DNA of 64,000 nucleotides from Deroplatys truncata (GCA_030765065.1 CM060990.1:501322190-501386189), one strand, 5' to 3'. Counted from the stretch's first letter, positions 35,756 through 48,566 are shown. The notes: generated by a model not told the origin, from the sequence alone. Numbers and translations are program-made.

Positions 35756-35772
35756 CTGCTCCCTCCTCAGGG
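35756..35772 (-). other. Polypurine tract
   Basis: On the minus strand 'gaggagggagcag' abuts the LTR start 'tgtgatcc', as expected for the plus-strand primer of reverse transcription. Confidence 0.6.
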
Positions 35773-35792
35773 CTGATCGTCCCGACCAGCAC

Positions 35793-36065
35793 CTACATAG
35801 TGCGGTAGACAACCAGCACCTTCCCGAGTAGCCTCTGGATGCGGTAGAACATATCATTGTTCTCTTCATCATGCGGTATGTTCCTTGCCACGGTTGTTGA
35901 GCTTGGGGCATAGTAGGATGATACAACCACACCAGAATACCATACTGGAGACCTTGGCTGATAGCTTGCCAGCCGTAACGGTCCTTCACCCGGTCGCTCG
36001 CAACCTGGAGGCATTAACGGGCCATCGTTAAAAAGATCCTCAAGGCTCCTTGACCGCTGGCCTTC
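35793..36065 (-). pseudogene. Pol C-terminal tail (integrase chromo-like end)
   Basis: In 35989-35603 the minus frame reads VKDRYGWQAISQGL-type text, with ILVWLYHPTMPQ and then PWQGTYRMMKR. A frame change at about 35880 gives NNDMFYRIQR. This order (D/RYD..A..F..GD.VWL, WxGPY, then V.YRIQR) is the usual integrase C-terminal domain of Gypsy elements, which packs against the target. It is broken by stops and a frameshift and follows the protease region with no RT between them. Confidence 0.7.
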
Positions 36066-36076
36066 CAGATGCGTCT

Positions 36077-36519
36077 TCAGAACCACCTTCTTGCGGGAAC
36101 AACCGCTTCCTCTGTCAGGACCACCCTGCAGATCCCAGGATATTCTTTGGAGTTCCGGAGCGTCACTTCATCTCGACCTACTCGTAAGACCTTCTTGACG
36201 ACGTCGTGGCTCCTGAGGGCATTCAGTCCCAGTACCATATCCTTAACAGCCCTCGCGACGAACACCACAGGCTTACAATGCTCTGTCCCAGAGTCAGCTT
36301 CAGCAAGGCCTCCTACTCCACGGGCAAGGTATCGCTCGATGCCATCACTATTTGGTAGGGCCGATTCGGCTTTCTTGACGGCAAAATCACCACCACGTCA
36401 GGTCTGATTACGGCCACATCTGCACCTGTATCCACTAGTATCCGGCACAGCTTTGCTTGTACCCAGCCGTTCGCGATAAGGCCGTAACCCATTCTTCTGT
36501 CAAAAGCACATAAAGTCAC
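36077..36519 (-). pseudogene. Retropepsin-like aspartic protease region
   Basis: The 68-codon minus frame 36519-36313 contains CRILVDTGADVAVIRPD; the DTGAD active-site loop is at residues 30-34 (codons near 36432-36418). Retropepsins cleave Gag-Pol as homodimers. The neighbouring frame 36268-36077 reads MVFVARAVKDMVLGLNALRS, matching the usual 'flap then I-L-G-x-D-F-L' second half, where the usual D is N here (LGLNAL). A frameshift separates the halves. Confidence 0.8.
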
Positions 36520-36569
36520 TCGAGTGGGTGGCGATGACGGCCCAAATGCCCCTCGCCACTCCGTGCTTA

Positions 36570-37930
36570 TTTGTTTCCCTCTGCTCGTCGGCTTAGTTGT
36601 GGACAGCCCTTCAATAGGTGCCCTGACTGGTCATGCCCCTAACAAACACCGCTTCACGCTGGTCGGCTTGTTTGTGGACAGTCCTTCACGAGGTGCCCTG
36701 GCTGACCACACCCCCACACACACACATCTTGACGATCTTCGTCGATGTCCCTGGGTTGATTCTCTGTCCCTGTCGTATCGAATACTGCTGATCTCCAAGG
36801 TGGAAGCAGCTGTTACCCCTGCCTGTAGCTGCTCCCTCCTCAGGTCTACGCTATCCCAACCATCTGCAGGCACCACCTGATACTCAGTTTGGTGTGGACA
36901 GCCTTTCACTAGGTGTCCTAGCTGGCCAAACCCCAACACACACCACTTGAAGACGTCCCTGGTGGATCCTCTGTCCCCGTCGTATCGAATGCTCCTTATC
37001 TCCAAGGTAGTAGTGCTGTTGCTTTGTCGACTCCATCTTCAACGCGGCCGTTAGTGCCTCATGGATGGCCTTGTAATCGCCAAGCATCAGACGTTGTGTA
37101 TCTCTGCATCACTTTCCCCGTCGAAAAAGGAGTAGGCAGCTACCTGTGATAGATAACTGGGTAGGAACTTCACCACAGCTTTGTTTACCAGCGTTCAATT
37201 ACCAGGGCGAAGTCCTGCAGCGTTTCCCCTAGCTGCTGCAGCCTTTAATAGAACCGACTACGATAGGATGCGGCTAAGAAATGATCCCGGTCCGATTTTC
37301 GAAGACCTATCAGATGTCTTCGGGCATAACCGATGTCGAACCCGCATTCAAACTCCTGTCGCCTGTCCCTGGAGACTGGTTATCGGCTATGTGGCTTTCT
37401 CATCTGCTGACCCTCGGTTGTGGGCGGCGATGGCGGTGAATTTCGGCGGAATACCTCTAAAGTTGACATTCCGTCGTATTTGGGTGGTATGACGCGTGCA
37501 GATGTTGTGTTTCGACCTAAAAGTCCTTAAGTATTTCACTAATTATTTTCTCATCATGGAGTTCAGTTCTTTGGCACTGACGTCGACTCTTCCATCCAGG
37601 ACGCTAAGCCGTTCCCCGAAGTCCTCCAGTGCGCTTAGCCGTTCCCCAAAGTCTTCCAGGGCGTCAACGCGTTGGCCAAGGTCTTTCACCTTTCCGCCAA
37701 GCTTTTCCATATCTTTTTCCACTCCGGCCAGTCAGTCGTTCGTTAATTATGGCCGATAGCTCCGTTTTCGTCTTGTACATTTCTGCCTGCATCTTCACGA
37801 TTGCAGAATTCACTGTCATTATTTCACTTCCCATAATATCCCTTCCAGAATTTACATTATTCATTTCACTCTCCACCTTCTTCATCCCGGATTTCATTTT
37901 CCTGTCTATCTTCTCCAGTTTAGCCAATAA
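36570..37930 (-). pseudogene. Gag-like region: coiled coil plus three CCHC knuckle repeats
   Basis: The N-terminal frame 37927-37664 (MAKLEKIDRKMKSGMKKVES and on) is Lys/Glu/Met-rich and coiled-coil-like. A capsid-like stretch with several stops follows (37490-37020). Near 36943-36894 the frame reads GQLGHLVKGCPH, a CCHC zinc knuckle whose second Cys is replaced by Phe (CVLGFGQLGH). Two further knuckles at 36673-36724 (GQPGHLVKDCPQ in a shifted frame) and 36598-36650 (SGHLLKGCPQ) are tandem copies. Knuckles bind retroelement RNA in Gag. All frames are broken. Confidence 0.7.
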
Positions 37931-37962
37931 TTTTTTTAGGCATTTTCTTCATCGCGGCATTT

Positions 37963-37979
37963 GTATCCCACTCCTGACA
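37963..37979 (-). other. Primer-binding site, tRNA-Leu type
   Basis: On the minus strand, 'tgtcaggagtgggatac' starts four bases after the 5' LTR end. It complements the 3' end of animal tRNA-Leu (…atcccactcctgaca), leaving out the CCA. Assignment to Leu is from memory of tRNA sequences. Confidence 0.6.
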
Positions 37980-37983
37980 TCAA

Positions 37984-38380
37984 TGTTAGAAATTAGAACA
38001 CTAGATGCTGCTAAACGCATTTTGTTTATCACTTAGGTGTTCAACGCAGCAGAAGCATTACGCTAGACACACTGTTGATACACACCAGAACAGAACGCAA
38101 CTGATCCATCGAATCACAACTGAACTGCTGAGTAACAACTAACGACTGAACTGCACTCTGCACTGTCCACTTTTAACCTCGTGCCTTCTTGACTAAATGA
38201 ACTGAACTAAGTAACCCCTCTAGTCAGCCCTTTTTATAGGCCTCGCGGAACTTTCTTGAATGAGAAGCTACTAGAACATGCCAAAACGAATCTTCTGGAA
38301 TAGTAAAAACTGCGGGGAAGTTGCATAAAATGGGTTCGCTACGCGGCTATTGCGCACATAGCTTCGCGCGCGCGGTTACA
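37984..38380 (-). repeat. 5' LTR of the Gypsy-like element (397 bp)
   Basis: The plus text opens 'tgttagaaattagaacac' and closes 'cgcgcgcggttaca', so the minus LTR begins TGTAACC and ends TAACA. The extra segment 38205-38330 includes 'ctttttataggcc', a reversed TATA-like box suited to a leftward promoter. Confidence 0.8.
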
Positions 38381-38779
38381 ATACGTATTATTATTAATTT
38401 CAGATGAATATTAGACATTTGTTACATTTGAATGTAAGAGGACGCAATAAATAGGACTAACAGGCTGGCAATAGGTTGTACCGTACATATCTTGTCTTTT
38501 ACCACTCTGCGTTTACTGAAAGCCATTAGGATTAAACAGAGCAAGCAGGCTCATCGCCAAACATAAGCGAGACAAATATTACAAGCGTGGAATCTCAAAC
38601 AGCCTGGAAAGCATTCAGCAGAGAGAAAGGGTCTGCGCATTGAAACTTCTTTCCAATGCACTGGAAATATGTTACACCCAAAACGATGCAAGCAACGAGC
38701 TAAAATGTATCTATGTAGGTGTTACAACACAGTTTAAAGTGTTAATTTAGATATTAGTTCTAAGAGCAATATTTTCTAT
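38381..38779. other. Intergenic, nothing recognised
   Basis: AT-rich flank between the Gypsy LTR and repeat R1. Confidence 0.4.
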
Positions 38780-39560
38780 TTATTACTTTCTCTACCATGC
38801 ACATAGTAGGTACAGAAGGTATTGCATTCTACTCAAAAATACGATACCGACATTAAACCGGAAATAAATGTTTTGAGATCCCCTGAATAAAAAAATATCG
38901 TTTATAGAAAAAGGTCCGTGTGTGTTTGTGTGTCTCTGTGCCTGTGAACAGCATAACTGAAAAACGAAAAGTCGGATGAGGACTTAACTTGGTATTTACC
39001 TTCCAAAGATGCAAAACGAAGATTTTTAGGAAAATCCGCCCATCCCGAACTACCGTTTACATGGAACATTTTAAGAAACTTTTTATTTTCTCAAAGTGGC
39101 TCTAACAATTTTGTTTAAAATACTGTATATTAAAGATATTTACATGGCAAATAAAATGCATATCTAGAATTTTCTGGGAATAGCCTGTGTAGTCCACTTC
39201 ATTCAGAAGGAATTTTGTATAATCTTGTATAATTGATAAACGTTAAGCGATAGACGAAAACGTACTCTACAGAAAAATGTAGTTCTCTTTAAAACTTAAT
39301 ACTCTAAACACTCAAGTCATTCTTTTAAAGCTGCCTCAATTGTTTCCCATGGAAAGAGTAGGGGATTTTAAGCCAGCGTATGGTTTCCTAAATATTTGAC
39401 TATCGCTATTCCCCTTGTACCTATGACGAAATGTGTAATGCAGTTCTTCTGGAAAGGTTTATCTCCATTAAGCTGAAATAGATGGGAAAATAAACTTTCG
39501 TATGAATAATTTGTATAACCACTAATCAGCATTAGAGGCAGCGAAAGTCATGTGAATGTA
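38780..39560 (+). repeat. Dispersed repeat R1, plus copy 1
   Basis: Ordered landmarks are 'gaaaaaggtccgtgtgtg', 'cataactgaaaaacgaaaag', 'cttggtatttaccttccaaa', 'gatgcaaaacgaagattttt', 'ggctctaacaattttg', 'attttctgggaatagcctgt' and 'gcgatagacgaaaacgtac', then a distal part with 'tgactatcgctattcc'. The same order occurs at 39640, 41385 and, inverted, at 13200 and 58435. Confidence 0.75.
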
Positions 39561-39639
39561 ACACATAAGACTGTTATTTAGTACTTCTAGGCACTATAAT
39601 GTCAGGAATGAAAATACCATTGTTTTTGCTAGCTCTACT

Positions 39640-40085
39640 ATGTACTTGCAGTAAGTAGAGGAAGTACTTATTGCACTCCACCCCAAAAATTCTATATTGA
39701 GATTTCACCGGAATACATGTTTTGAGGTCCAATGAACCCAGAATATCATTTATAGAAAAAGGTACGTGTGTGTATGTATGTGTGACTGTGAACAGTATAA
39801 CTCAAAAACGAAAAGTCGGTTAAACATGAAACTTGGTATTTAAGTTCAGGACCATCCAAAGATGCGGCACGAAGATTTCGAAGAAAATCTCCGCATCCGA
39901 AACTACCCTTTACATGGAAAAGTTTTCCTTATTTTTAGTTTTCTCAAAAATGGCTCTAACGATTTTGATTAAACTACCATATGCTTAAGCTACTTTTATG
40001 ACAAATAGAATGTATACTTTGAATTCTCTGGGATTAGCCTGTGAAGTACTCTTTATTCTGATTTTCAAATACGTTATACTTTTCT
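39640..40085 (+). repeat. Dispersed repeat R1, plus copy 2 (5' half)
   Basis: Collinear with the first half of 38780-39560, through 'aaaaacgaaaagtcggtta' and 'gggattagcctgtgaagtac'. It ends just before the CTTT microsatellite. Confidence 0.75.
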
Positions 40086-40112
40086 CAACTGCAAGTCCCT
40101 ATACCTACTTAC

Positions 40113-40218
<106 letters not shown>

Positions 40219-40972
40219 CATGTTCATGGAAAGATAACAGAATTTCAAAGTCGTCACATAGCAACACCCTTTGAAAAGATTTGAATATCACTATAGCTTA
40301 CTGTATTCCAAATGTAAACAAAAACCATAGAGTAATAAATATGTTATAACATGAAACAAAATCAATAGCTTATGTTTCTCAAGAAACGTATATCATGATT
40401 AGAGGCAGGGGAAATATAAAGTTTTATATTCAAAACCATACTTGTTATGATTAAGGAAACAAGCAATTTTACGTTTTTCGGTATGTAGAGTTCAATGCAC
40501 GTGACAAAAAACTTCATATGTTTTAATATTTTGGTAAAAGCTTCATATCTCTTCATATTTTGTAAGATTTACGATTTTTCATTTTAAAACAATTTCCGTT
40601 TGCAATGAACCGGGCCTTCCAGATATTCTATTCAGGCAGTTTCTGTGAAACACATTTAGAAAACCCAAGCTACTCTTTCCAGAAAATGTGTGTGGAAAAA
40701 CCTGCACCATTTTTTCCAAAAAGTCAGATACAGTTGAGGAAATGTAGCACTTCTCTGCGACAAGCACGAAATTAAACGCCTTCTATTGTTGAAAAGTTTT
40801 TATTTTCGCGAACCGGTTACTATTATTGGAAAATTACCAAGTATTAAGCAAGGGCAAAGCAATCAGAAACCTTTGCTTCTTCCTCCAAATTTAAGGGTTT
40901 CACAGTGTAAAATTTATAAACTCCTTATAAATTATTTTATTTCATTTAATATTTTATTATTAAAATATGACG
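40219..40972. other. Intergenic, nothing recognised
   Basis: AT-rich; open frames of 62-97 codons show no motif. Confidence 0.4.
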
Positions 40973-41340
40973 GCGCCGTGGCTGAGTGGTTGGACCACTC
41001 GCCCCTCACCAAGCCCCGGGTTCAAACCCAGGGAACCGTATGTTGGATTTGTGGTGGACAAAGCGGCGTCTGGCCGTGATTTCTCCGGGTTCTCCGGTTT
41101 CTCCCGCCATTCATTCCACCAATTGCTCCATCATCACCTTTCCTTTCATCCATCTCACCGTCATTTCATATCATCTCCTTCCTCGCGCTCATACCAGGCT
41201 TCGGGCTGATCACCCATTCTGGCTGTTCTCTCTGATTCATAGTCTGTGCTCTCCGACAGCCGTCTGACCCCAGGCACCCGCTTGCAAGACCTGGGGTGTA
41301 ATTCCTAACCACGGGGAAGGCAAACAGAGAAAAAAAAGAG
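40973..41340 (+). mobile_element. tRNA-derived SINE (family 5), well preserved
   Basis: The head has A box 'tggctgagtgg' (about 40980) and B box 'ggttcaaaccc' (about 41020), both near-perfect for RNA polymerase III. The body includes 'ggtttctcccgccattcatt', a block also seen in family 1 at 23.6 kb (tttcccgccattcatttcct), then a GC-rich 3' part ending in 'gaaggcaaacagagaaaaaa'. Promoter boxes are intact, so this is among the youngest SINEs here. Confidence 0.8.
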
Positions 41341-41384
41341 GAAGATTATGATTAAAATATGGAACAAAATTAATAAATCCTATT

Positions 41385-42060
41385 TTTACTTTCTCTACTA
41401 CGTATAGTAAGTAGGGGAAGTATTGCGTTCCACCCAAAAATTCAATACCGAGATGCTTTTAGGTCCCCTGAATCCAATTAAAGCATTCTTGAAAAAATGT
41501 CCGTCGATTAAAGTACCATATATTAAAGATATTAATATGACAAACAAAATGTATACCTTGAATTTTCTGGAAATAGCCTTTGAAGTCCTTTTCATTCGAA
41601 AGGAATTTCGTATAATCTTGTTTAACTCGTAAATGTTAAGCAATAGATGAAAACGTACTACACAGAAAATGTAGATCTCTTTAAAACACGCAATTTATTA
41701 AAAATAAGTTTTTTCTGACATAAACCATTTTTGAGATATCCGTTATTAATGATTAGAATTATTCATTTCTTGATCATTCGTAAAAATCCTTTCAACATTC
41801 ACTTGTTTATCGCGATTGCATGGAAATAGAATGGAATTTTAAGGCTAGAGTATAGCGTACAGTCGTTAAACATTTGACTATCGCTGTTCTCTTTGTACCT
41901 TAATGAAATGTGTAATGCAGCTGTTTCTGCGAAGGTTTATTTGGATAAAAATGCAGTAAATAGAAAAATAAGGTTTATTAAGAATATATGTGTACCCACT
42001 AATATACGATAGAGGGAAGGGAAAAATCATGTGAGTGTACATCAGAATTTTTAAACCAAT
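41385..42060 (+). repeat. Dispersed repeat R1, plus copy 3 with internal deletion
   Basis: It opens with 'aagtaggggaagtattgcgt' and 'cacccaaaaattcaataccg', skips the CA-rich middle, resumes at 'ccatatattaaagatatt', and continues to 'tgactatcgctgttctcttt' and the 3' end near 'atcatgtgagtgtac'. Confidence 0.7.
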
Positions 42061-45000
42061 GAAGTGAACCTGCTTAAAGCCCTTAAAAAATATACATTTT
42101 TTTCATAATGTTTTGGGATTTGTTCACATTTTGGCACATTTCTCTTCATATTTTGCCTGTCTTTAGTAATGTTGTAACAAACAAATAAAATAGAGCGCAG
42201 AGCAGAGGACAGCTAAGTTACTGGATCCTACTTCTAACAATACAATGTAATATACAGGCGATACGCATTTCTTAATTTGACATTTTATACAAATATTTAT
42301 GTGTATGCAGGAGGTTTTCAGATAGTATCAAACCCTCTGAATAACCTTTACTGTAATGCTACGGATGTATTTATGGATGTCGAAACCTTCTAATTGCTTT
42401 ATATAAATGATTCCTCTTTCTCTTCTTCATATACAAAAAAATTCATTGCCAATTGAAAATCCACCAGGTATTTAAAGTAAGTACCTACGTCCAGAGTAAC
42501 CTACAAATTTGTTTGTTATAATTCACGACTTAAAGTATTGTTTTTTCTCAATGGTTACAGGCTATATTTTATGTCCAAAGTTAACAAATTTCTAGATTGC
42601 TCTTAGCATTGACCCTTTCGTTTCTATTTATTTTAATATTGATGTCAGGGGGTTCCTTTCTGTTTAACGCCAACATTTTGAAACTTTAGTTTATTAAATA
42701 TCTGTGGGGCTAAAAAGAAAGATACTATCTGTAGACATTCATTTAAACCATATTTCACAATTAAGAGTATTTAAAAAGGTATAAGACATTTCCTAATTTT
42801 GGAAGATCGTTGTGAGATAAAGGAGATGAAAAGTATAATGTGCCTCAACACATCTATTCAGTTATGTTGCCTAAATTAATAGACGCTACGGAGAATCAGA
42901 AATATCCTGTTAAACCCTTGATATGCCTGCAACTTCTCTGCTTTAACCTTGAAGCAGGACGAACTTCTCTACTAACGGCTCTTATGCTATAACCTTTGAT
43001 GTAATGTTCGCCACACCGTTTCGCTAAACCAGAGAAGTTATCGGTGCATTAGAGGTTTAGATTACAAATCTGATTCTTTCCAGGCACATTTTATTTTATA
43101 CAACATAACTGAGATGTATGTATCTGCAGCTCACCGTAGAATATCCGTATATGTTCTTCCTAACAGATATTTTTGATCTACGGAGTTATTGCTGGATTTG
43201 CAGCGAAAGAGCCATTCTTAGGCGGAAAACATAATTGCTTGATTGACTGATTTCTAATATTATGGGAGCTCGAGAAGTTCCAGTTCTAAGCGATAAGGAG
43301 CAGAGTTAAAAATTAAACACAGCTTCTATATCACTGTAGGTAGAATCAATGTTTAAAGCATACAAGTGAGGGGACAGATTAACTTAACACAAGCATCATT
43401 CAGGATTTAATTCCACCAATGCAGAGATGGCAATTGGCAATAAGGCAATTGACATACAAAATTTTGTTCAGTGTGTGCAGGGATTGCTCTTTTAAAATGG
43501 CTAAATTGAAGCATGATACAAATGGCATTAGGGAATGATGAAATGAAACTTCGAGAGTAAGAAAATACTAAGAAAATATTGTGTAGTTAAAAAGTTAACA
43601 TCCTTTATAATTTCTGACATTTATTTGTTTACGTTAGGTACTTAATTTCACATTTTTCATAAACTTATTGGTTGGAAACGTTGGAAATAGAACGTTATAA
43701 AAAATATGGACTTTTTTAAGAAATGAAATGGCTGAGAGTGCATATCACTTTCCATCATTAAGACAGAGCATAAGTGAAACTTTCAAAATCCAAAATCAGA
43801 GATTCAGTGGCTCTTAAGCTTTTGCTGTGGGCTCCTGATAATGTAACATGCAAAATTTCAGTGTTCTATGTTTTATATTTTTGAAATCCCAAGCTTTATG
43901 TTCTTATTGTGTTTAAAAACAAAGTGTTTCACGCATGTCAGATTTAAAATGTTTAATATCTAAATCTTTTTCTTGAAGGAGAAATTAGCTTTTTACAATG
44001 TAGTGCACAGAGTTTAGAGAAGTAACCATAGTGCTACTTGTTTTTTAATGTACAGACCAATATTTTAAAATAAAATAGCAGTACCCCATTTAAAAATATA
44101 AAAAACTATGTTGACATTTAAAATATAAGTATTTTAACCATTCTATTAATACTTTTAAAACATTTATCACCGTTTCTTTAAAGTTAAATAAAAACTCATG
44201 TATGGAGCGGTCTATCCATCAAACAATTTTAGAAACATTAAAACAAAGAAATAAAGCTTTACAGCTTTTTCAATGTATTAAAGGTCGTATAAATGTTTCA
44301 TACAGCGTTTAAATCACCCAATAAACAAAACTGAAATGAATTATTAAAGTGAATCACATGAGGAGTAAATATACACCAAAAATATTAAAAACTAGTGTTT
44401 TCACATTTTGGGCAAATTTCATCATATTCGTAATAATACTTGATGGTGAATGTCTTAACACTTTAAGTAAATTTAATACCAAAAACGCTATTTTACAAAT
44501 TTTACAATAATTTGGCTGAAAATGTGATCTTAGATTATCGTTACGTAAACATTTAACAGTTGTAAATTTCGTTTCGATGTATTTCTTAGTTTACAAGTTA
44601 TTCAATGTCAAAAAGGAGCTTTATTGTTCTATGTAAAATGCTCTACTAAATTAAATTTTGAAAATAGTCTTTCTTTAATATATCCAATCTGTTTATCTGA
44701 TCATAGCGCACCAATTTGTCGCATTTATTGTGCTAACTTTAATTCAAAGGAAATAGTTGTTTTTTTAAACTATGATCGAAAATTTCTATTTTTACAGCTG
44801 ATTTTGCTTCAAAAACCAATAAACCAAGAATCCTTTGCAATACAACAAAGTTGTATAATATTTTTAATTGTTTGACTTTACATAATATATTTGTAAAACA
44901 TGTAAAAATATGTCTAAATAATTCGATGAACACTTCATCATGTGGAACATTGTAAACGAGTAAAAATGTAAAGATGAAAATTCTAAACGTTTAAATGTCA

Positions 45001-45762
45001 AAATGAAAAGAAGTTTAATTTCAAATGTTACCTGATATTCACAATATCAAAATTAAAATCAACTTTTAAATTGTAGTCTTCTAATATTCTCTCTCCATTT
45101 ACTTATTTTGAACGCTCATTAGGTACTAATCTACATTTTTGTGAGTTTTTACTAAATTTCAGAGCCGCATTCCCTTAAATAAGACAATACACAGCTTCTT
45201 GTAAGATATTTTAATTAGACGTCAGAATTACATTGATCTGTAAATAAACATTACAATTATACTTTAGAAAAGACTGGACCAGGCCAATAAAATTTTGGAT
45301 ACAAGAATTAAACTATTTTGTTATAGTGGTAATCATTTCACATTAATTAGTTGAAAAATGTGGATTACATGATTTCCACATATACTTTATCTTAATTTTT
45401 AGCAAAGGCAATTTCAGACTAAATTGGCAGCATGCTTGCATCTTTACGTATATCTGCAATTATCCTTAAAATGTCTAGCAGGATTAAATACCAAATAAGG
45501 AATATAATCAAGATTATGCGCGAAATAAATAAATAAATATATATATAAATACATATATACAAATCTTAAGCAATTCTAATTCCTAAAGTATGAGTTATTG
45601 ATTAATATTACAAAATTATTTTATTTTTGCGTACGATCCTGCACCCTGCACTATTTTATGGTGTCAATTTTTGTCGTTGCCAAGGCGACCATTATTTGTT
45701 TTTGCTAACGGTGTATATTGATCCGTAAACTTCGATCAAACACAAGTTAATCAAGTAATCTC
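42061..45762. other. 3.7-kb gene-free AT-rich DNA
   Basis: No coding region, SINE head or long internal repeat was found. The 83-codon frame at 44624-44875 has no recognised family. Confidence 0.5.
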
Positions 45763-45879
<117 letters not shown>

Positions 45880-46325
45880 TGCGCCGGTTGTGTCTGTGTA
45901 ATTGTTTTATGTTTTAGAGTGTCTGCCAAATTTATTATAAATTTATTAATGTTGGGCGCCACTGTTTATAACGATGATAAACAGAAGGTAGGAGATTGTA
46001 TCTGATATTATATATCATTACATGTTGAGTGTTCCGGCCAGCTAGTAAGTGTGCTAGTGGCTAGCTAGGAAGTGTGGTCGAGCAAGTATCTCTTACAGGA
46101 TGTGAAGCGTGAAAGGAAGTGAAGTGAAAGTCTGTCTTAATAAATTATAACACTTCGGCAAGTCAGTTTCCATGGGTGTCTTTACTGTATATTGTTCTCG
46201 GGCTACTACATGTATCTATATGGGAGTAAGCTGTTGTGAGTACCCTTCATTGCCTCGCGAAAACGACTAAGTACGTTATCTACACTTGAACAGAAGTTCA
46301 CCCGCACATAAAATTTAGTTCAGCA
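45880..46325 (-). repeat. LTR copy 1 (446 bp) of an LTR unit transcribed leftward
   Basis: The plus text starts 'tgcgccggttgtgtctgtg' and ends 'aaaatttagttcagca', so the minus strand reads TG...CA. It has the same length as, and roughly 97% identity by eye to, 51582-52027. It would be the 3' LTR, but no purine tract adjoins it at 46326. Confidence 0.85.
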
Positions 46326-48566
46326 GGACCATGGTGGAATCAAAGTAAAGGTGTGGGACAGGCGCTGCCTGTTTCGTTCGGTTTTCGCAGTGACGTCACC
46401 TTAACTGCAACTTGAAGGCTATGAGTTAGCTGACGCGGCTAGGTACTGTGGCGATCACCTTCCGCCCAGGTGAACCTGGGCGACCTGTTCTCGATTGCTG
46501 GATTGCTGGATTGCTGATGACTCCGGCGAGGAAATAATAACACACTTTAATGTGAAAGCCTAAATGATTTATCTAATTTCTAACAAAAACGAACAAATGG
46601 AAAGTGCGTGAAGCATAGATGATAACGTTTAGCTTATATGCACTTACAAAGAAATCACTAGCCTTGTATTGTAAGGTGGAGCAGACTACTCAATAGTCTT
46701 AGACGCTTGCATGTAGTATTTATTCACGCTAAACATCCTTATAGATAACAGCTATATAGTTGTAATAAAAATAATATCTATGAATTAAAATAACACTACA
46801 AATAATCTGAATACATTACAATTAATTGCATTTTGGTTACAATAGTAATAACATTTTCTTTTATAGAACACAAGATAAATAGTAACGTTGTGTATGAAAT
46901 AAGTACCAGTTTACCATGTACTTCTTCCTTCCAACCTGATCTTAAGGATACTCATCGATGAAAATAAGGCCAAAAATGCAAAAAATAATAAACATAATTA
47001 TGTTATTTATGTGTTATGAAATACAACATACCTTTTACTTTAGTTCTCTGCAGATTTTATAGCCATGTGGTCGTTTAAACCATGGGAGATGTACATTTAA
47101 GTGTCTGTAAAGCCTAAAAGAGTATGGTCAAAACGGTGCGTACATAAAAGTGAACAAACCATTCAAACAAGCCGCAAGAATTTTCAGATGACTAACTTAG
47201 GTGCAGAGGATCAGACGACGGAGGGCCTGCACATATATTAAATGCCTTTAAACAGCATTACGTGTTTAGCGTCGTAGTTTCAATATCAGATATTTTAAGA
47301 TTATTCTACATAATGTAATTTTCGGTATACATGTGTGAAATTTGCTATACTTCCTCTAAATAGCAACATAAAAATGATGAGGTTCTTTGTCAGCATGCTT
47401 AGGGTGGAGTAATTAAACAACAATATCAATGTTGTGTAAATGTTTAAGCTAAAAATCGAAGACTATATTTAACATTTTCTACCAAACTAGAAGGTTAATT
47501 AGTTAAAGTTCATCTCTATATTTATCCATATAGTTTTAAAGAGTGAAATTAGAAAACATTATTTTTAAAGAAATATAATTATATTGTGTGCAGCGTTTTT
47601 TCAAAACTGTAAAAAAATAATAAAATAAATAAAAAATACCACTATCTTGGGAATCAATTTGAACAGATGCATGACATTTCATATGCATTAAAACCCTAAA
47701 TGTTATATTAAATTTTAAATTGAATCTAACTGAATTTTATTAGATATTTCACAAATGGGTACCCTTAAGTAATCTCTTTGATTTTCTTTGTGATTATTCT
47801 TTTTGATCTATCAGATATTTTTATTGTTTTATTAAATTCTCTTATTCTAACAAACGTTTTCGTGCTAATCAACATTCCTAATACTTCCTATGGAATGGTA
47901 GAAGTTATTTCCTAGTTGTGTTTTATTGCTTCATTCAGTAATCCCGCGGTTGTTTTGATTATATGTTTATCATGACTAACAAAGTCCCCCATGCACGTTT
48001 AAAAATATGTTTTCCATTACAGTAGTAACCAGTTAGATTTCATGCAAGATAAAACTAAATTTCCTGTTGAAACAGTGCTAATCCGATCTTTGTTGTCGGA
48101 TGGCATCAATTTTGTGTATATTCGGAAGCCGGGATACTAACTAATGTATTTAAATGTTTTGTAACCCGCAATATATTTAAGCCTCTCCTGAGTTATTCGC
48201 TTTTATGCCGATATTTCACAGTTTCTGGTACATTTTCTTCTTCATATTCTTGGGCTTCTACACCATCTAGTTTCAGGGTTCCTTTAAATAATTTCTATCG
48301 TTGCAAGAAGCTCCAATTCTAATCCACATGTGCTTTTTTTCCTGGTTTATATCACAAGTAGTAAGAATTTTCCCCCGTTTACTGAAAGGTCAGAAGTATT
48401 ATTACTTTGACTTAACTCAAACACAAAACTATTCCCGAAATGTAGCCGAAATTGAGAAGGAAAAACAATATATCTAATGATTATGGATACTATAACATTA
48501 TTATAATATTATAAAGTAATTACGTAATATTATACTACTGTTGCTAATTATAGAGCGTCAAATTAC
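46326..48566. other. Interior of the LTR unit without gag-pol
   Basis: After a GC-richer 200 bases, with 'cccaggtgaacctgggcgac' (a small palindrome at about 46467) and three 'ttgctgga' repeats near 46500, the sequence is plain AT-rich. No retroviral protein motif was found on either strand. Confidence 0.5.

Larger units (their letters stand above)
35409..38380 (-). mobile_element. Gypsy-like LTR retrotransposon, internally deleted, transcribed leftward
   Basis: Two LTRs in direct orientation (35409-35755 and 37984-38380) bracket a 2.2-kb interior. On the minus strand the order is: 5' LTR, a primer-binding site of tRNA-Leu type, a gag region with coiled coil and CCHC knuckles, an aspartic protease, then directly an integrase C-terminal tail and a purine-rich tract against the 3' LTR. 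Reverse transcriptase, RNase H and the integrase core are absent. The order of remaining domains fits Ty3/Gypsy. No convincing target duplication was found (only 'aata' on both sides if the borders are shifted). Confidence 0.85.

Noticed and set aside
36524..36880. 118-codon plus-strand frame in the Gypsy-like element
   Set aside because: It is antisense to the gag knuckle repeats, which explain the sequence.
40973..41045. Functional tRNA gene
   Set aside because: Same reason: a polymerase III head fused to a SINE body with an A-rich tail.
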